A stretch of 10,208 nucleotides of DNA from an uncultured Desulfobacterales bacterium (GTDB taxonomy: Bacteria; Desulfobacterota; Desulfobacteria; Desulfobacterales; G020354645), in the NCBI GenBank assembly GCA_947259865.1, contig CAMYNZ010000113.1, forward strand, positions 1 through 10,208, given 5' to 3'. A program made the position numbers and the translations under genes. Within the stretch, counting starts at the first letter, position 1. Every line of letters begins with the position of its first letter. The notes below the pieces were generated by a model. The model did not search any database and was not told the origin of the DNA. It saw only the letters and a list, made by a program, of their open reading frames with translations. This document shows positions 1-5,817 of this stretch, one piece after another.

Positions 1-90
1 GTTTTAAAATAAACACGGAATTCATCTTGTCTCAAAAAAAATACCCCGACCCCTGAACTTGGTAATGTACAGCAATGATAGCGGAATAAT
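1..90. other. Short flank with no assignable gene
   Basis: This is the DNA downstream of the ATP-grasp gene. On the minus strand a run of eight T follows a GC-rich stretch (positions about 33-55), but I find no stem in front of it, so I do not call a terminator. A minus-strand ATG at 23-25 opens a frame that stays open to the window edge (8 codons, MNSVFILK). That is too short to judge as the start of a next gene, and it has no clear ribosome binding site. Confidence 0.4.
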
Positions 91-933
91 TTAGCAACTC
101 CCGATTTTTAAACCCTGGCCACTCAGCCAGCGGGTAATCTCTTCAACAAGCATCGGATAATATTTTTCCGAACCTCCCAGACCGCGCCTTCCAAAAAAAT
201 AATTTATTTCCAGGAAAAAGGATTCCTGATCATCCGAAAAAAGAAAATCAAAACCGGCCAGATCAATATTGGTTTTTTTACAAAATGCATTTGTTTCCGA
301 TACGGCCAGCGCCTGCAGTTCGGGATCGGCATCGGCATCGATAATAGCCCCTTTTGCCAGGCTTGCATGAAAACGATCCCTGTTTTTCTGGACACGCCAA
401 TATGAAATTCGCTTTTGTCCGATCACAGCCACCCTGAGGGTTCTATTGGGATTGGGAATAAATTTCTGGATAATAAATCCCATCTGGTCGGTGCCCTCAA
501 AAGCAGCGGCCCTCTGGATGGCGTCATGCAGCTGCTCGCCGGTTTGGATTAAAAAGACACTTTCACCCTCGCCGCCCCAATTAAACTTAAATATCATAGG
601 AAACGAAAAAGAAAGGGTGGGCAGAGCGCCATGATATAGTTTCTTAAAGCAATCCACTGAATCAAAGATTTCGGATACGGGATAATTGACCTTGTTTTCG
701 TAAAACAAGCGTATTTGACCGATTTTACCCGGGTAACCAAAGCGGGTATCATAATTTGGAAAAACACGCCTACAATTCTGACGTGCTAATCGATACAGTG
801 ATTGATCGCAACCTTGCGGCAGAATCACGGCATCGGCCGCCTGAATCGCTGAGCGGTCATCCGCAGTCGGTTTTCTGCCGGCGCAGATAATATTTTGGTC
901 GGCCGTAAATATGGGGTGAAAGGAAAGAATCAT
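91..933 (-). CDS. ATP-grasp (RimK/glutathione synthetase-like) domain protein
   Basis: A 280-residue protein with the ATP-grasp fold typical of ATP-dependent carboxylate-amine ligases. Visible features are a candidate ATP-binding Lys116 followed by a glycine-rich loop (N118 to E124, NWGGEGE), an Arg-rich strand RTLRV at 164-168, the strand LAGFDFLF at 225-232, and the metal-binding motif E242-I-N244. The N-terminal 110 residues resemble the pre-ATP-grasp domain. No signal peptide or membrane segment is visible, so it is probably cytosolic. It starts 11 nt after the era stop, which suggests co-transcription with era. There is no recognisable Shine-Dalgarno before the ATG, so translation may depend on coupling to era. 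The family would suggest ligation of an amino acid or peptide, but the substrate cannot be read from the sequence. The ATP-grasp assignment is firm and the exact function is unknown. Confidence 0.8.
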   Translation of the reverse strand: MILSFHPIFTADQNIICAGRKPTADDRSAIQAADAVILPQGCDQSLYRLARQNCRRVFPNYDTRFGYPGKIGQIRLFYENKVNYPVSEIFDSVDCFKKLYHGALPTLSFSFPMIFKFNWGGEGESVFLIQTGEQLHDAIQRAAAFEGTDQMGFIIQKFIPNPNRTLRVAVIGQKRISYWRVQKNRDRFHASLAKGAIIDADADPELQALAVSETNAFCKKTNIDLAGFDFLFSDDQESFFLEINYFFGRRGLGGSEKYYPMLVEEITRWLSGQGLKIGSC

Positions 934-944
934 ACATTAACTAT

Positions 945-1859
945 TTAATACCCAAATTTCTTCAATGCTCTGGTATCCTTACTCCAGTTTTTCTGAACCC
1001 TGACAAAAATTTTTAAAAAAACCTGGGTGCCGACCATCTGCTCAATATCTTTGCGGGCGGTCTCGCCGATAGATTTCAGTTTGCTTCCCTTTTTGCCGAT
1101 TATAATGCCTTTTTGGGATTCGCGCTCAAGGTGTATCGTCGCCTGAATTCTGACAAGGGCGCCGTTTTTTACCGCAGCATATGAGTCAACCGTCACAGCG
1201 GTGGAATAGGGTATCTCCTGACCGGTTAAGCGGAATACTTTTTCACGAATTATTTCAGCGGCAATGAACCGTTGCGGTAAATCAGTGATTGTATCCGCGG
1301 GATAAAACGGTGGACCCTTGGGCAAAAGTGACGCCATGGTCTGAATGAGTTCTTCAACCTGAGCGCCGGTTTTGGCTGAAATCGGTATGATCTCATCAAA
1401 AGGATAGACGCTTGCCCAGCTGTCGATAATTGTAAGCAATTTGGGTTTTTCGATGAGATCTATCTTGTTGAGGGCTAAAATTACTGGACGTTTGTGTGGT
1501 TTTATATTCTTTACCATCAGGCCTTCCGAACTGGGATCCGGATGGGCCACATCCAAAATAACAATCACGAGATCGACATCGGCCAGGGTCGAAAGCGCTA
1601 CCGCCACCATCCTGGTATTCAAAGGATCTTGGGCCAGGTGCACACCGGGCGTATCGATAAATACGAGCTGGGCCGCAGACCTGTGAACAACGCCGATGAT
1701 CTTGTTGCGTGTGGTCTGGGGTTTTTTTGAAGTAATCGAAATTTTCTGGCCCAGCATTCGGTTTAAAAGCGTCGACTTGCCGGCATTGGGCGCTCCGATT
1801 ATGGACACAAAACCGGATTTGAAGTCGACATTGGGCCCGTCATTTGATTTTAGGGACAT
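945..1859 (-). CDS. era: GTPase Era
   Basis: A 304-residue Era, the essential GTPase that binds the 3' end of 16S rRNA during maturation of the 30S subunit. The Ras-like domain shows G1 GAPNAGKST (22-30), a G2 Thr near 49-50, G3 DTPG (69-72), G4 NKID (131-134) and G5 SAK (161-163). The C-terminal KH domain carries GIIIGKKGS (251-259) and the usual ending FVRVQKNWSK. Length matches the family. The start is well bounded: an in-frame TAG lies three codons upstream (1866-1868 on the plus strand), so this ATG is the first possible one, though its Shine-Dalgarno is poor. G1 has Ala where many homologues have Arg or Val, which is common variation. The ATP-grasp gene follows after 11 nt. The upstream gap of 362 nt implies its own promoter or read-through from engB. 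Confidence 0.97.
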   Translation of the reverse strand: MSLKSNDGPNVDFKSGFVSIIGAPNAGKSTLLNRMLGQKISITSKKPQTTRNKIIGVVHRSAAQLVFIDTPGVHLAQDPLNTRMVAVALSTLADVDLVIVILDVAHPDPSSEGLMVKNIKPHKRPVILALNKIDLIEKPKLLTIIDSWASVYPFDEIIPISAKTGAQVEELIQTMASLLPKGPPFYPADTITDLPQRFIAAEIIREKVFRLTGQEIPYSTAVTVDSYAAVKNGALVRIQATIHLERESQKGIIIGKKGSKLKSIGETARKDIEQMVGTQVFLKIFVRVQKNWSKDTRALKKFGY

Positions 1860-2221
1860 CGGTTTCTAAAAATCCGTGTTTTTGTAAACATTCCCTGGTT
1901 TCATTTGGGCCGTACAGGGTTGTTTTGAAAGAGAAACGCCGAATGATAAACTAACCTCCAATACCGAACATTCAACACCTATTTGTGTTTCTTTATCTTT
2001 TCCCATTCAACACTTGTCCGCCTTCGGAGGATTCGATGTTGGATGTTGGATGTTCGACCTGCCCGCAATGCCTGGAAACCAGTTTGAAGCCAATTTAACC
2101 ATTTAATTTATATGTCCATGTTTACACCAATCCATCGCACTATGCATGGCAGGCGGGTGTTCTATTGTTTTTAGTAAACTTTCCACAGTCCCCCTTGGGT
2201 AAGATGCCGAATCCTTGGTCT
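1860..2221. other. Intergenic region between engB and era
   Basis: A 362-nt stretch without a convincing gene. Its central part (1966-2055) is a nested inverted repeat, listed separately. The rest includes an AT-rich stretch (about 2090-2112) and a small CCATG/CATGG inverted repeat (2116-2120 with 2145-2149). A 46-codon minus-strand frame (1866-2006) ends just upstream of era but starts inside the repeat and has no good ribosome binding site, so I do not call it. No clear sigma-70 promoter for era was found by eye. Confidence 0.6.
1966..2055. repeat. Nested inverted/direct repeat (candidate intergenic REP-like element)
   Basis: The outer arms GAACATTCAACA (1966-1977) and TGTTGGATGTTC (2044-2055) are complementary over 12 positions with one G-U pair. 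A second copy of the left motif, CATTCAACA (2004-2012), can pair with TGTTGGATG (2037-2045), so the two hairpins partly compete for the same right arm. CATTCAACAC occurs as a direct repeat at 1969-1978 and 2004-2013. GATGTTG is tandemly repeated at 2035-2048. A small core hairpin TCCGCC-TTC-GGAGGA sits at 2017-2031, with one G-A mismatch. This arrangement is typical of dispersed intergenic palindromes, but dispersal cannot be shown from one window. Confidence 0.65.
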
Positions 2222-2809
2222 TCAGGACAAATTTAGCAACGCCGTGATAGCCCGCCAGACCGCCTCTTTGCCCTGGCGCGATTTGGCCGAAAATAAAATG
2301 AGATCCTCGTCAACTACAGATAGTACCCTAGCAATCAGTGCTTGGCGTAATTTTTGTTTGGCTTTTGAAAGTTTGTCTGACTTTGTCAGTACCAGGGCAA
2401 ATGAAATCCGGTTATGATCAAGCCAATCGAGTAAGTTGAGTTCCGCCTGACCGGGTGTCCGCCGAACATCCAAAATGAATACCACACCGTTTAGCGTGGT
2501 TCGGGTGGATAAATAGGTTTCGATCATGGATCCCCAGTTTTTTTTTAACGCGGCCGGTACCTTGGCGTAACCATAACCGGGGATATCCACAAAGGTAATA
2601 TTCTGATTGATATTAAAAAAATTAATGAGCCGGGTCCGGCCCGGGGTAGAACTCGTTTTTACCAGACGCTTGCGTCCGATGAGGGTATTAATCAGGGAAG
2701 ACTTTCCTACATTGGACCGTCCGGCAAAGGCGATCTCGGGTAAGATCGCCGGCGGATATTGGGACGGCTTGACGGCACTTTTCACGAATTCAGCGGACTT
2801 TATGTTCAT
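2222..2809 (-). CDS. engB: Ribosome biogenesis GTP-binding protein EngB (YihA/YsxC)
   Basis: A 195-residue EngB-family GTPase that acts in late assembly of the 50S ribosomal subunit. Motifs are G1 GRSNVGKSS (30-38), the family-specific G2 region STPGRT (54-59), G3 DIPGYG (75-80), G4 TKSDK (142-146) and G5 SAK (174-176). Single-domain length matches the family, and there is no membrane segment. Its ATG overlaps the stop of the upstream aminotransferase gene by 4 nt (ATGA). No Shine-Dalgarno is visible before it, so translation is probably coupled to that gene. The start gives the usual EngB N-terminus of about 29 residues before G1. Together with era further on, this small gene line carries two ribosome-assembly GTPases. 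Confidence 0.96.
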   Translation of the reverse strand: MNIKSAEFVKSAVKPSQYPPAILPEIAFAGRSNVGKSSLINTLIGRKRLVKTSSTPGRTRLINFFNINQNITFVDIPGYGYAKVPAALKKNWGSMIETYLSTRTTLNGVVFILDVRRTPGQAELNLLDWLDHNRISFALVLTKSDKLSKAKQKLRQALIARVLSVVDEDLILFSAKSRQGKEAVWRAITALLNLS

Positions 2810-3999
2810 GTTTTGGTCGGGTTCGATTCATGGTTCGGAGCAGTGAAGGTTTGGTTCAGATATCTTTCCAGTCTAACCATCCCTTCTTTAATATTTTCCA
2901 GTGAATTGGCATAGCAAAATCTCAGGTAACCTTCGCCATTCTTTCCGAAATCAATACCGGGGGAAACACCGACATGAGCCTTTTCCAGGATGTCAAACGC
3001 CAGTTTATAGGAGTCAAGGGAAAGATGCCGGGCATTGGCAAACACGTAAAAAGCCCCGGTAGGTTCCACGGTAATTCCGAAACCCATTTCTTTTAAGCGG
3101 CGAATAATATATTTTCGTCGCTGGTCATAAATTTCTTTCATCCGGAGCACATCGTCCGCGGCATATTTAAGGGCGGCGATACCTGCCTTTTGAACCATGG
3201 CATTGGCTGAAATAAAAAAGTTCTGATGTACTTTTTGCATGGGGCGGATAAACGCTTTGGGCGCGATTACGTAACCCAGGCGAAGCCCGGTCATTGCAAA
3301 TTGCTTTGAAAACCCGTTCAACACAAAGGCATGATCCGTAAATTCGAGTATCGAGTGTTCCTTTCCCTCATAAACCAATCCATGGTAAATTTCATCGGAT
3401 ACAACATATGGACCCTGCGAACCTTGGGCAAGCGCTGCAATTTCCTGCATGCGGCTGGCCGACAGCAGATTTCCGGTCGGATTGGAAGGCGAGTTGATGA
3501 ACACGGCCTTTGTCTTTGAACCCATTTTTTCCCGTATAGTCTCAGGTTTGTATTGAAAGCCATCTTCCTCATAGACCGTTATGGTAACCGGCTTGCCATC
3601 CACAAATTTGATGAAATTAGGATAACAGGCATAATGGGGATCTGAAATGATGACTTCATCATTTTTTTCCAACAGGGCAGAAAACGCCAGAAATATGGCC
3701 GGGGAGGAACCGGAGGTAACAATGACCTGGTCCGGATCTATGGAAACCTGATAGTATTGCTGATAATATTCACAAATGGCTTCCCGAAGTTCGAAAATCC
3801 CCAGGCTATGGGTGTAATGGGTAAATCCATCTTCCAGCGCCTTGCAGGCAGCCTCCTTGACACATGGCGGCGTGTCAAAGTCTGGTTCGCCGACTTCCAG
3901 ATGAATGATATTTATCCCGGCGCGTTCCATCTCATGGGCTTTTTCGAGCACATCCATCACAATGAAAGAGGAGATATCCCGGGTGCGTTTGCTAATCAT
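2806..3999 (-). CDS. PLP-dependent aminotransferase, class I/II (aspartate aminotransferase-like)
   Basis: A 397-residue fold-type I aminotransferase. The PLP-binding Lys is K232 in the motif GFSKQFAMTGLRLGY. Other family residues are N173 in SPSNPTG, D202 and Y205 in SDEIYHG, and the substrate carboxylate-binding Arg R360 in GEGYLRFCYA. The SPGIDFG-GEGYLR segment near 346-360 fits the aspartate/alanine-type Ig subgroup better than histidinol-phosphate aminotransferase, so I do not call hisC despite the neighbouring hisG and hisI. The exact amino-acid substrate cannot be fixed from sequence. The start ATG has an AAGGA ribosome binding site about 10 nt upstream. The gene lies 95 nt after hisG and overlaps engB by 4 nt. 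The last 15 or so residues (polar, NHESNPTKT) form a short non-conserved tail. Confidence 0.9.
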   Translation of the reverse strand: MISKRTRDISSFIVMDVLEKAHEMERAGINIIHLEVGEPDFDTPPCVKEAACKALEDGFTHYTHSLGIFELREAICEYYQQYYQVSIDPDQVIVTSGSSPAIFLAFSALLEKNDEVIISDPHYACYPNFIKFVDGKPVTITVYEEDGFQYKPETIREKMGSKTKAVFINSPSNPTGNLLSASRMQEIAALAQGSQGPYVVSDEIYHGLVYEGKEHSILEFTDHAFVLNGFSKQFAMTGLRLGYVIAPKAFIRPMQKVHQNFFISANAMVQKAGIAALKYAADDVLRMKEIYDQRRKYIIRRLKEMGFGITVEPTGAFYVFANARHLSLDSYKLAFDILEKAHVGVSPGIDFGKNGEGYLRFCYANSLENIKEGMVRLERYLNQTFTAPNHESNPTKT

Positions 4000-4033
4000 G
4001 GTATGAAATTCCTTTATTAAGTTGCTACTGACT

Positions 4034-4088
4034 TGAAGTGGTTTGCAAATCAGCTAGTGGGCCTTAATGGGGTTTTGAAACTGCTTCT
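4034..4088. repeat. Short hairpin repeat, internally deleted copy of the 5506-5650 element
   Basis: In the hisG-aminotransferase gap, GAAGTGGTTT (4035-4044) pairs with AAACTGCTTC (4078-4087) along all 10 positions, using two G-U pairs. Positions 4038-4088 align with the right part of the long palindrome (5599-5650) at about 42 of 52 positions with one gap. The left few bases match the left end of the long copy. The short copy is what remains if the long one loses about 89 nt between its two GGTTTG motifs. As RNA it would form a single hairpin between two co-directional genes and could affect read-through or mRNA stability. That effect is inferred. Confidence 0.7.
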
Positions 4089-4094
4089 CGGCAG

Positions 4095-4970
4095 CTAAAC
4101 CACCTTATTCAAGGGATACTCTATTATCCCTTCGGCACCGTTTTTGAGTAGTTCCGGAATTAGATCTCTCACGATGTCGGAATTTACAACCGTTTCCACG
4201 GATAACCAATCTTTGTTGTATAGATGGGCCACTGTGGGTGCATTTAAACTCGGAAGCAAGCCAACCACCTTATCCAGGTGTTTTTCAGCAACATTCATCT
4301 TGAGACCGACCAATTGTTCGCCGACAAGTGCACCCTGCAGCAGGAGAGCAATATGTTCAATTTTTTCTTTTATATTCGGTTTTTTCCAGGCCTGATGGTT
4401 TACAATCAGCTGGGTGTTGGTCTGCATCAATTCGTGAATAATCCGCAAACCATGGGCTTTTAGGGTACTCCCGGTTTCCGTCACTTCCACGACTGCATCT
4501 GCAAGGCCGGATACCACCTTGGCCTCCGTAGCGCCCCACGAAAATTCAACCGAAACCGTTATGTTTCGTTGGGCAAAATATTTCCGGGTATAATTCACAA
4601 GCTCTGTTGCTATTGTCTTACCCTCAAGATCATTGATATCGCCGATATCGGAGTCATAGCGAACAGCAACAACCCAGCGTGCCGGTCGTGAGCTCACTTT
4701 TGAATAGACAAGATCGGCAACCACGCGGACATCCGATCCGTTTTCGGCAATCCAGTCCATACCGGTTAGCCCGGCATCAAGTGTTCCGTTTTCAACGTAG
4801 CGGGACATCTCCTGGGCCCTGCAAATGGCGCATTCTATGGTTTCATCATTAATTTCAGGAAAGTAACTTCTTCCATTGACATTAATCTTCCAACCGGAGC
4901 GCCTGAACAACGCAATGGTGGCGCTTTGCAAACTTCCTTTAGGGATCCCTAACTTTAACGGGTTATTCAT
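4095..4970 (-). CDS. hisG: ATP phosphoribosyltransferase HisG, long form
   Basis: A 291-residue enzyme for the first, committed step of histidine synthesis: ATP plus PRPP gives phosphoribosyl-ATP and pyrophosphate. Motifs are KGSL (11-14), DAGLTG (65-70), GATEA (146-150) and the PRPP-binding segment EVTETGSTL (162-170). Residues from about 216 to the end form the C-terminal ACT-like regulatory domain of HisG_L, so this enzyme should be hexameric and feedback-inhibited by histidine and should not need HisZ. The ATG overlaps the hisI stop by 4 nt (ATGA) and is preceded by a strong AAGGAGG site. The other his genes are not in this window, so the pathway is split or continues elsewhere. No histidine-rich leader peptide or T-box was seen upstream of hisI. 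Confidence 0.97.
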   Translation of the reverse strand: MNNPLKLGIPKGSLQSATIALFRRSGWKINVNGRSYFPEINDETIECAICRAQEMSRYVENGTLDAGLTGMDWIAENGSDVRVVADLVYSKVSSRPARWVVAVRYDSDIGDINDLEGKTIATELVNYTRKYFAQRNITVSVEFSWGATEAKVVSGLADAVVEVTETGSTLKAHGLRIIHELMQTNTQLIVNHQAWKKPNIKEKIEHIALLLQGALVGEQLVGLKMNVAEKHLDKVVGLLPSLNAPTVAHLYNKDWLSVETVVNSDIVRDLIPELLKNGAEGIIEYPLNKVV

Positions 4971-5344
4971 TTATTATAGACCTCCTTGGGGTCAAAATCA
5001 GGCTCACCGATGATGTGTACCGACCCATTTTCAACCTTTCTAAAAAAACAGCTTTTATACCCGGTATGACAGGCAGCACCGCCGAGTTGTTCTACTTTTA
5101 AAAGAACGGTGTCATCGTCACAATCGATCCAGATTTCTTTTATATTCTGCCGGCGACCGGAAGTTTCGCCTTTAATCCAGATTTTCTGCCGGCTACGGCT
5201 GAAATAGGTTGCCACACCGGTACGCAGGGACATCTCCCAGGCTTGGTTATCCATATACGCAAGCATCAATACTTTTCCGGATTTAACATCCTGAACAATG
5301 ACCGGGATAAGACCACCGGTTTTTTCAAAATTAAGTTTGGGCAT
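4967..5344 (-). CDS. hisI: Phosphoribosyl-AMP cyclohydrolase HisI
   Basis: A 125-residue monofunctional cyclohydrolase that opens the purine ring of phosphoribosyl-AMP, the third step of histidine synthesis. The metal-binding signature DCDDD is at 75-79, and the zinc ligands C92, H93 and C99 lie in [10 protein letters not shown]. The segment [19 protein letters not shown] (45-63) is the usual conserved core. No HisE (pyrophosphohydrolase) domain is fused, so HisE must be encoded elsewhere. The ATG has an AAGG site 8 nt upstream. It is the first gene of the leftward hisI-hisG unit, and its promoter should lie in the 5345-5505 stretch or within the adjacent palindrome, though I could not pick one by eye. 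Confidence 0.97.
   Translation of the reverse strand: MPKLNFEKTGGLIPVIVQDVKSGKVLMLAYMDNQAWEMSLRTGVATYFSRSRQKIWIKGETSGRRQNIKEIWIDCDDDTVLLKVEQLGGAACHTGYKSCFFRKVENGSVHIIGEPDFDPKEVYNK
4981..4987 (-). promoter_or_regulatory. Strong Shine-Dalgarno for hisG
   Basis: AAGGAGG on the minus strand, 10 nt before the hisG ATG and inside the hisI coding end. It is a full consensus match. It supports the ATGA-overlapping start and suggests hisG can initiate independently of hisI termination. Confidence 0.85.
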
Positions 5345-5505
5345 GGGCTAAACCTTGGATACGGTTTAAAAGCCTTTTGCTTGCACCGGTGTTCATTTTG
5401 AGGATTTCGCTGAAGCAGGTGTCTTTATCCCAACATGCGCAATAGCGCTCGCAAAAACCTTACAAACAGTATGTTTTTTATTAAAAGTAATTTGGAAAAC
5501 ACTGC

Positions 5506-5650
5506 AGAAGTGGTTTGAAAATTCCAGGTTAGGCTCAGGAGCAAGGCGCAAGCCGATGAAAAAGCGCAGCATACACGGTAGTATGTGAGCATTTTGCAGA
5601 GGTTTGCAACGCAGCTATTGGACCTAAGATGGGATTTTGAAACCACTTCT
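5506..5650. repeat. 145-bp long imperfect palindrome (ERIC-like intergenic element)
   Basis: Nearly the whole element folds on itself around position 5578. The terminal arms 5506-5526 and 5630-5650 pair over 21 positions with one G-G mismatch and one G-U pair. Further matched segments are TTAGG (5529-5533) with CCTAA (5623-5627), GCAAGCC (5548-5554) with GGTTTGC (5601-5607, one G-U), and CATAC (5570-5574) with GTATG (5581-5585) around a 6-nt loop. The coordinate sums of these paired ends are all 11155 or 11156, so the symmetry is almost exact. It carries no transposase, and no target-site duplication was identified. Architecture resembles ERIC or a MITE; the family is not identified. A shortened relative lies at 4034-4088. 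Confidence 0.85.
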
Positions 5651-5660
5651 AGTGGTTTTT
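5640..5660 (+). terminator. Weak hairpin with T-tract at the palindrome's right end
   Basis: AAACCAC (5640-5646) and GTGGTTT (5652-5658) form a 7-bp stem with a 5-nt loop, ending in a T run of five. The left arm is also the terminal arm of the long palindrome, so the two folds exclude each other. It has terminator-like form for rightward transcription, but no rightward gene lies upstream and the stem is weak. It may only be a feature of the repeat. Confidence 0.25.
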
Positions 5661-5802
5661 CAGTAAACTATGCTCAGTAACCATAACACGCAACAATGTC
5701 AATTTCTTTTTTTGAGAATCGTTCTAGCAGCTTGCTTAAAAATTGGAAATTTGTTATTGGGTACCTCTGATATTGGAATCATCCATGGCCCACCCAAAAC
5801 CT

Positions 5803-5807
5803 GGGAG
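5803..5807 (+). promoter_or_regulatory. Shine-Dalgarno for mrcA
   Basis: GGGAG, 10 nt before the ATG at 5818. It fixes this start over other in-frame possibilities. The resulting N-terminus has a basic cytoplasmic stretch and then one membrane helix, as expected for the product. Confidence 0.7.
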
Positions 5808-5817
5808 CTGAAAGATA

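Larger units (their letters stand above)
5345..5817. other. Divergent intergenic region between hisI and mrcA
   Basis: A 473-nt region between genes that point away from each other, so it must hold both promoters. Its middle is the 145-bp palindrome (5506-5650), followed by a small hairpin (5640-5660). The hisI-side stretch 5345-5505 and the mrcA-side stretch 5661-5802 show no convincing gene. TTGCTT (5732-5737) and TATTGG (5755-5760) are spaced 17 nt and could be a poor sigma-70 promoter for mrcA, but the -10 matches consensus at only three positions. Frames that cross the palindrome have no ribosome binding site or recognisable protein. Confidence 0.6.

Noticed and set aside
33..55. Minus-strand T run after a GC-rich stretch, considered as a terminator for the era/ATP-grasp unit
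   Set aside because: The GC-rich stretch (GGGGTCGGGG) has no complementary partner close by, so no hairpin can be drawn.
1866..2006. 46-codon minus-strand frame (starts MGKDKETQIG) ending three codons before era and in era's frame
   Set aside because: It starts inside the nested repeat, lacks a convincing ribosome binding site and has no recognisable domain. A leader peptide for era is conceivable, but nothing in the sequence supports it beyond the open frame.
2806..3999. Aminotransferase as hisC, given hisG and hisI next door
   Set aside because: The PLP-lysine region and the SPGIDFG-GEGYLR segment fit aspartate/alanine-type aminotransferases better than histidinol-phosphate aminotransferase.
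5279..5405. Short minus-strand peptide frame (starts MNTGASKRLL) overlapping the hisI start, considered as a his leader peptide
   Set aside because: It contains only one histidine, has no Shine-Dalgarno and no terminator/antiterminator pair was found after it, so it does not look like a his attenuator.
5425..5646. 73-codon minus-strand open frame between hisI and mrcA
   Set aside because: Most of it runs through the 145-bp palindrome, it has no ribosome binding site, and the translation resembles no family I know. It is best explained as a chance frame in a repeat.
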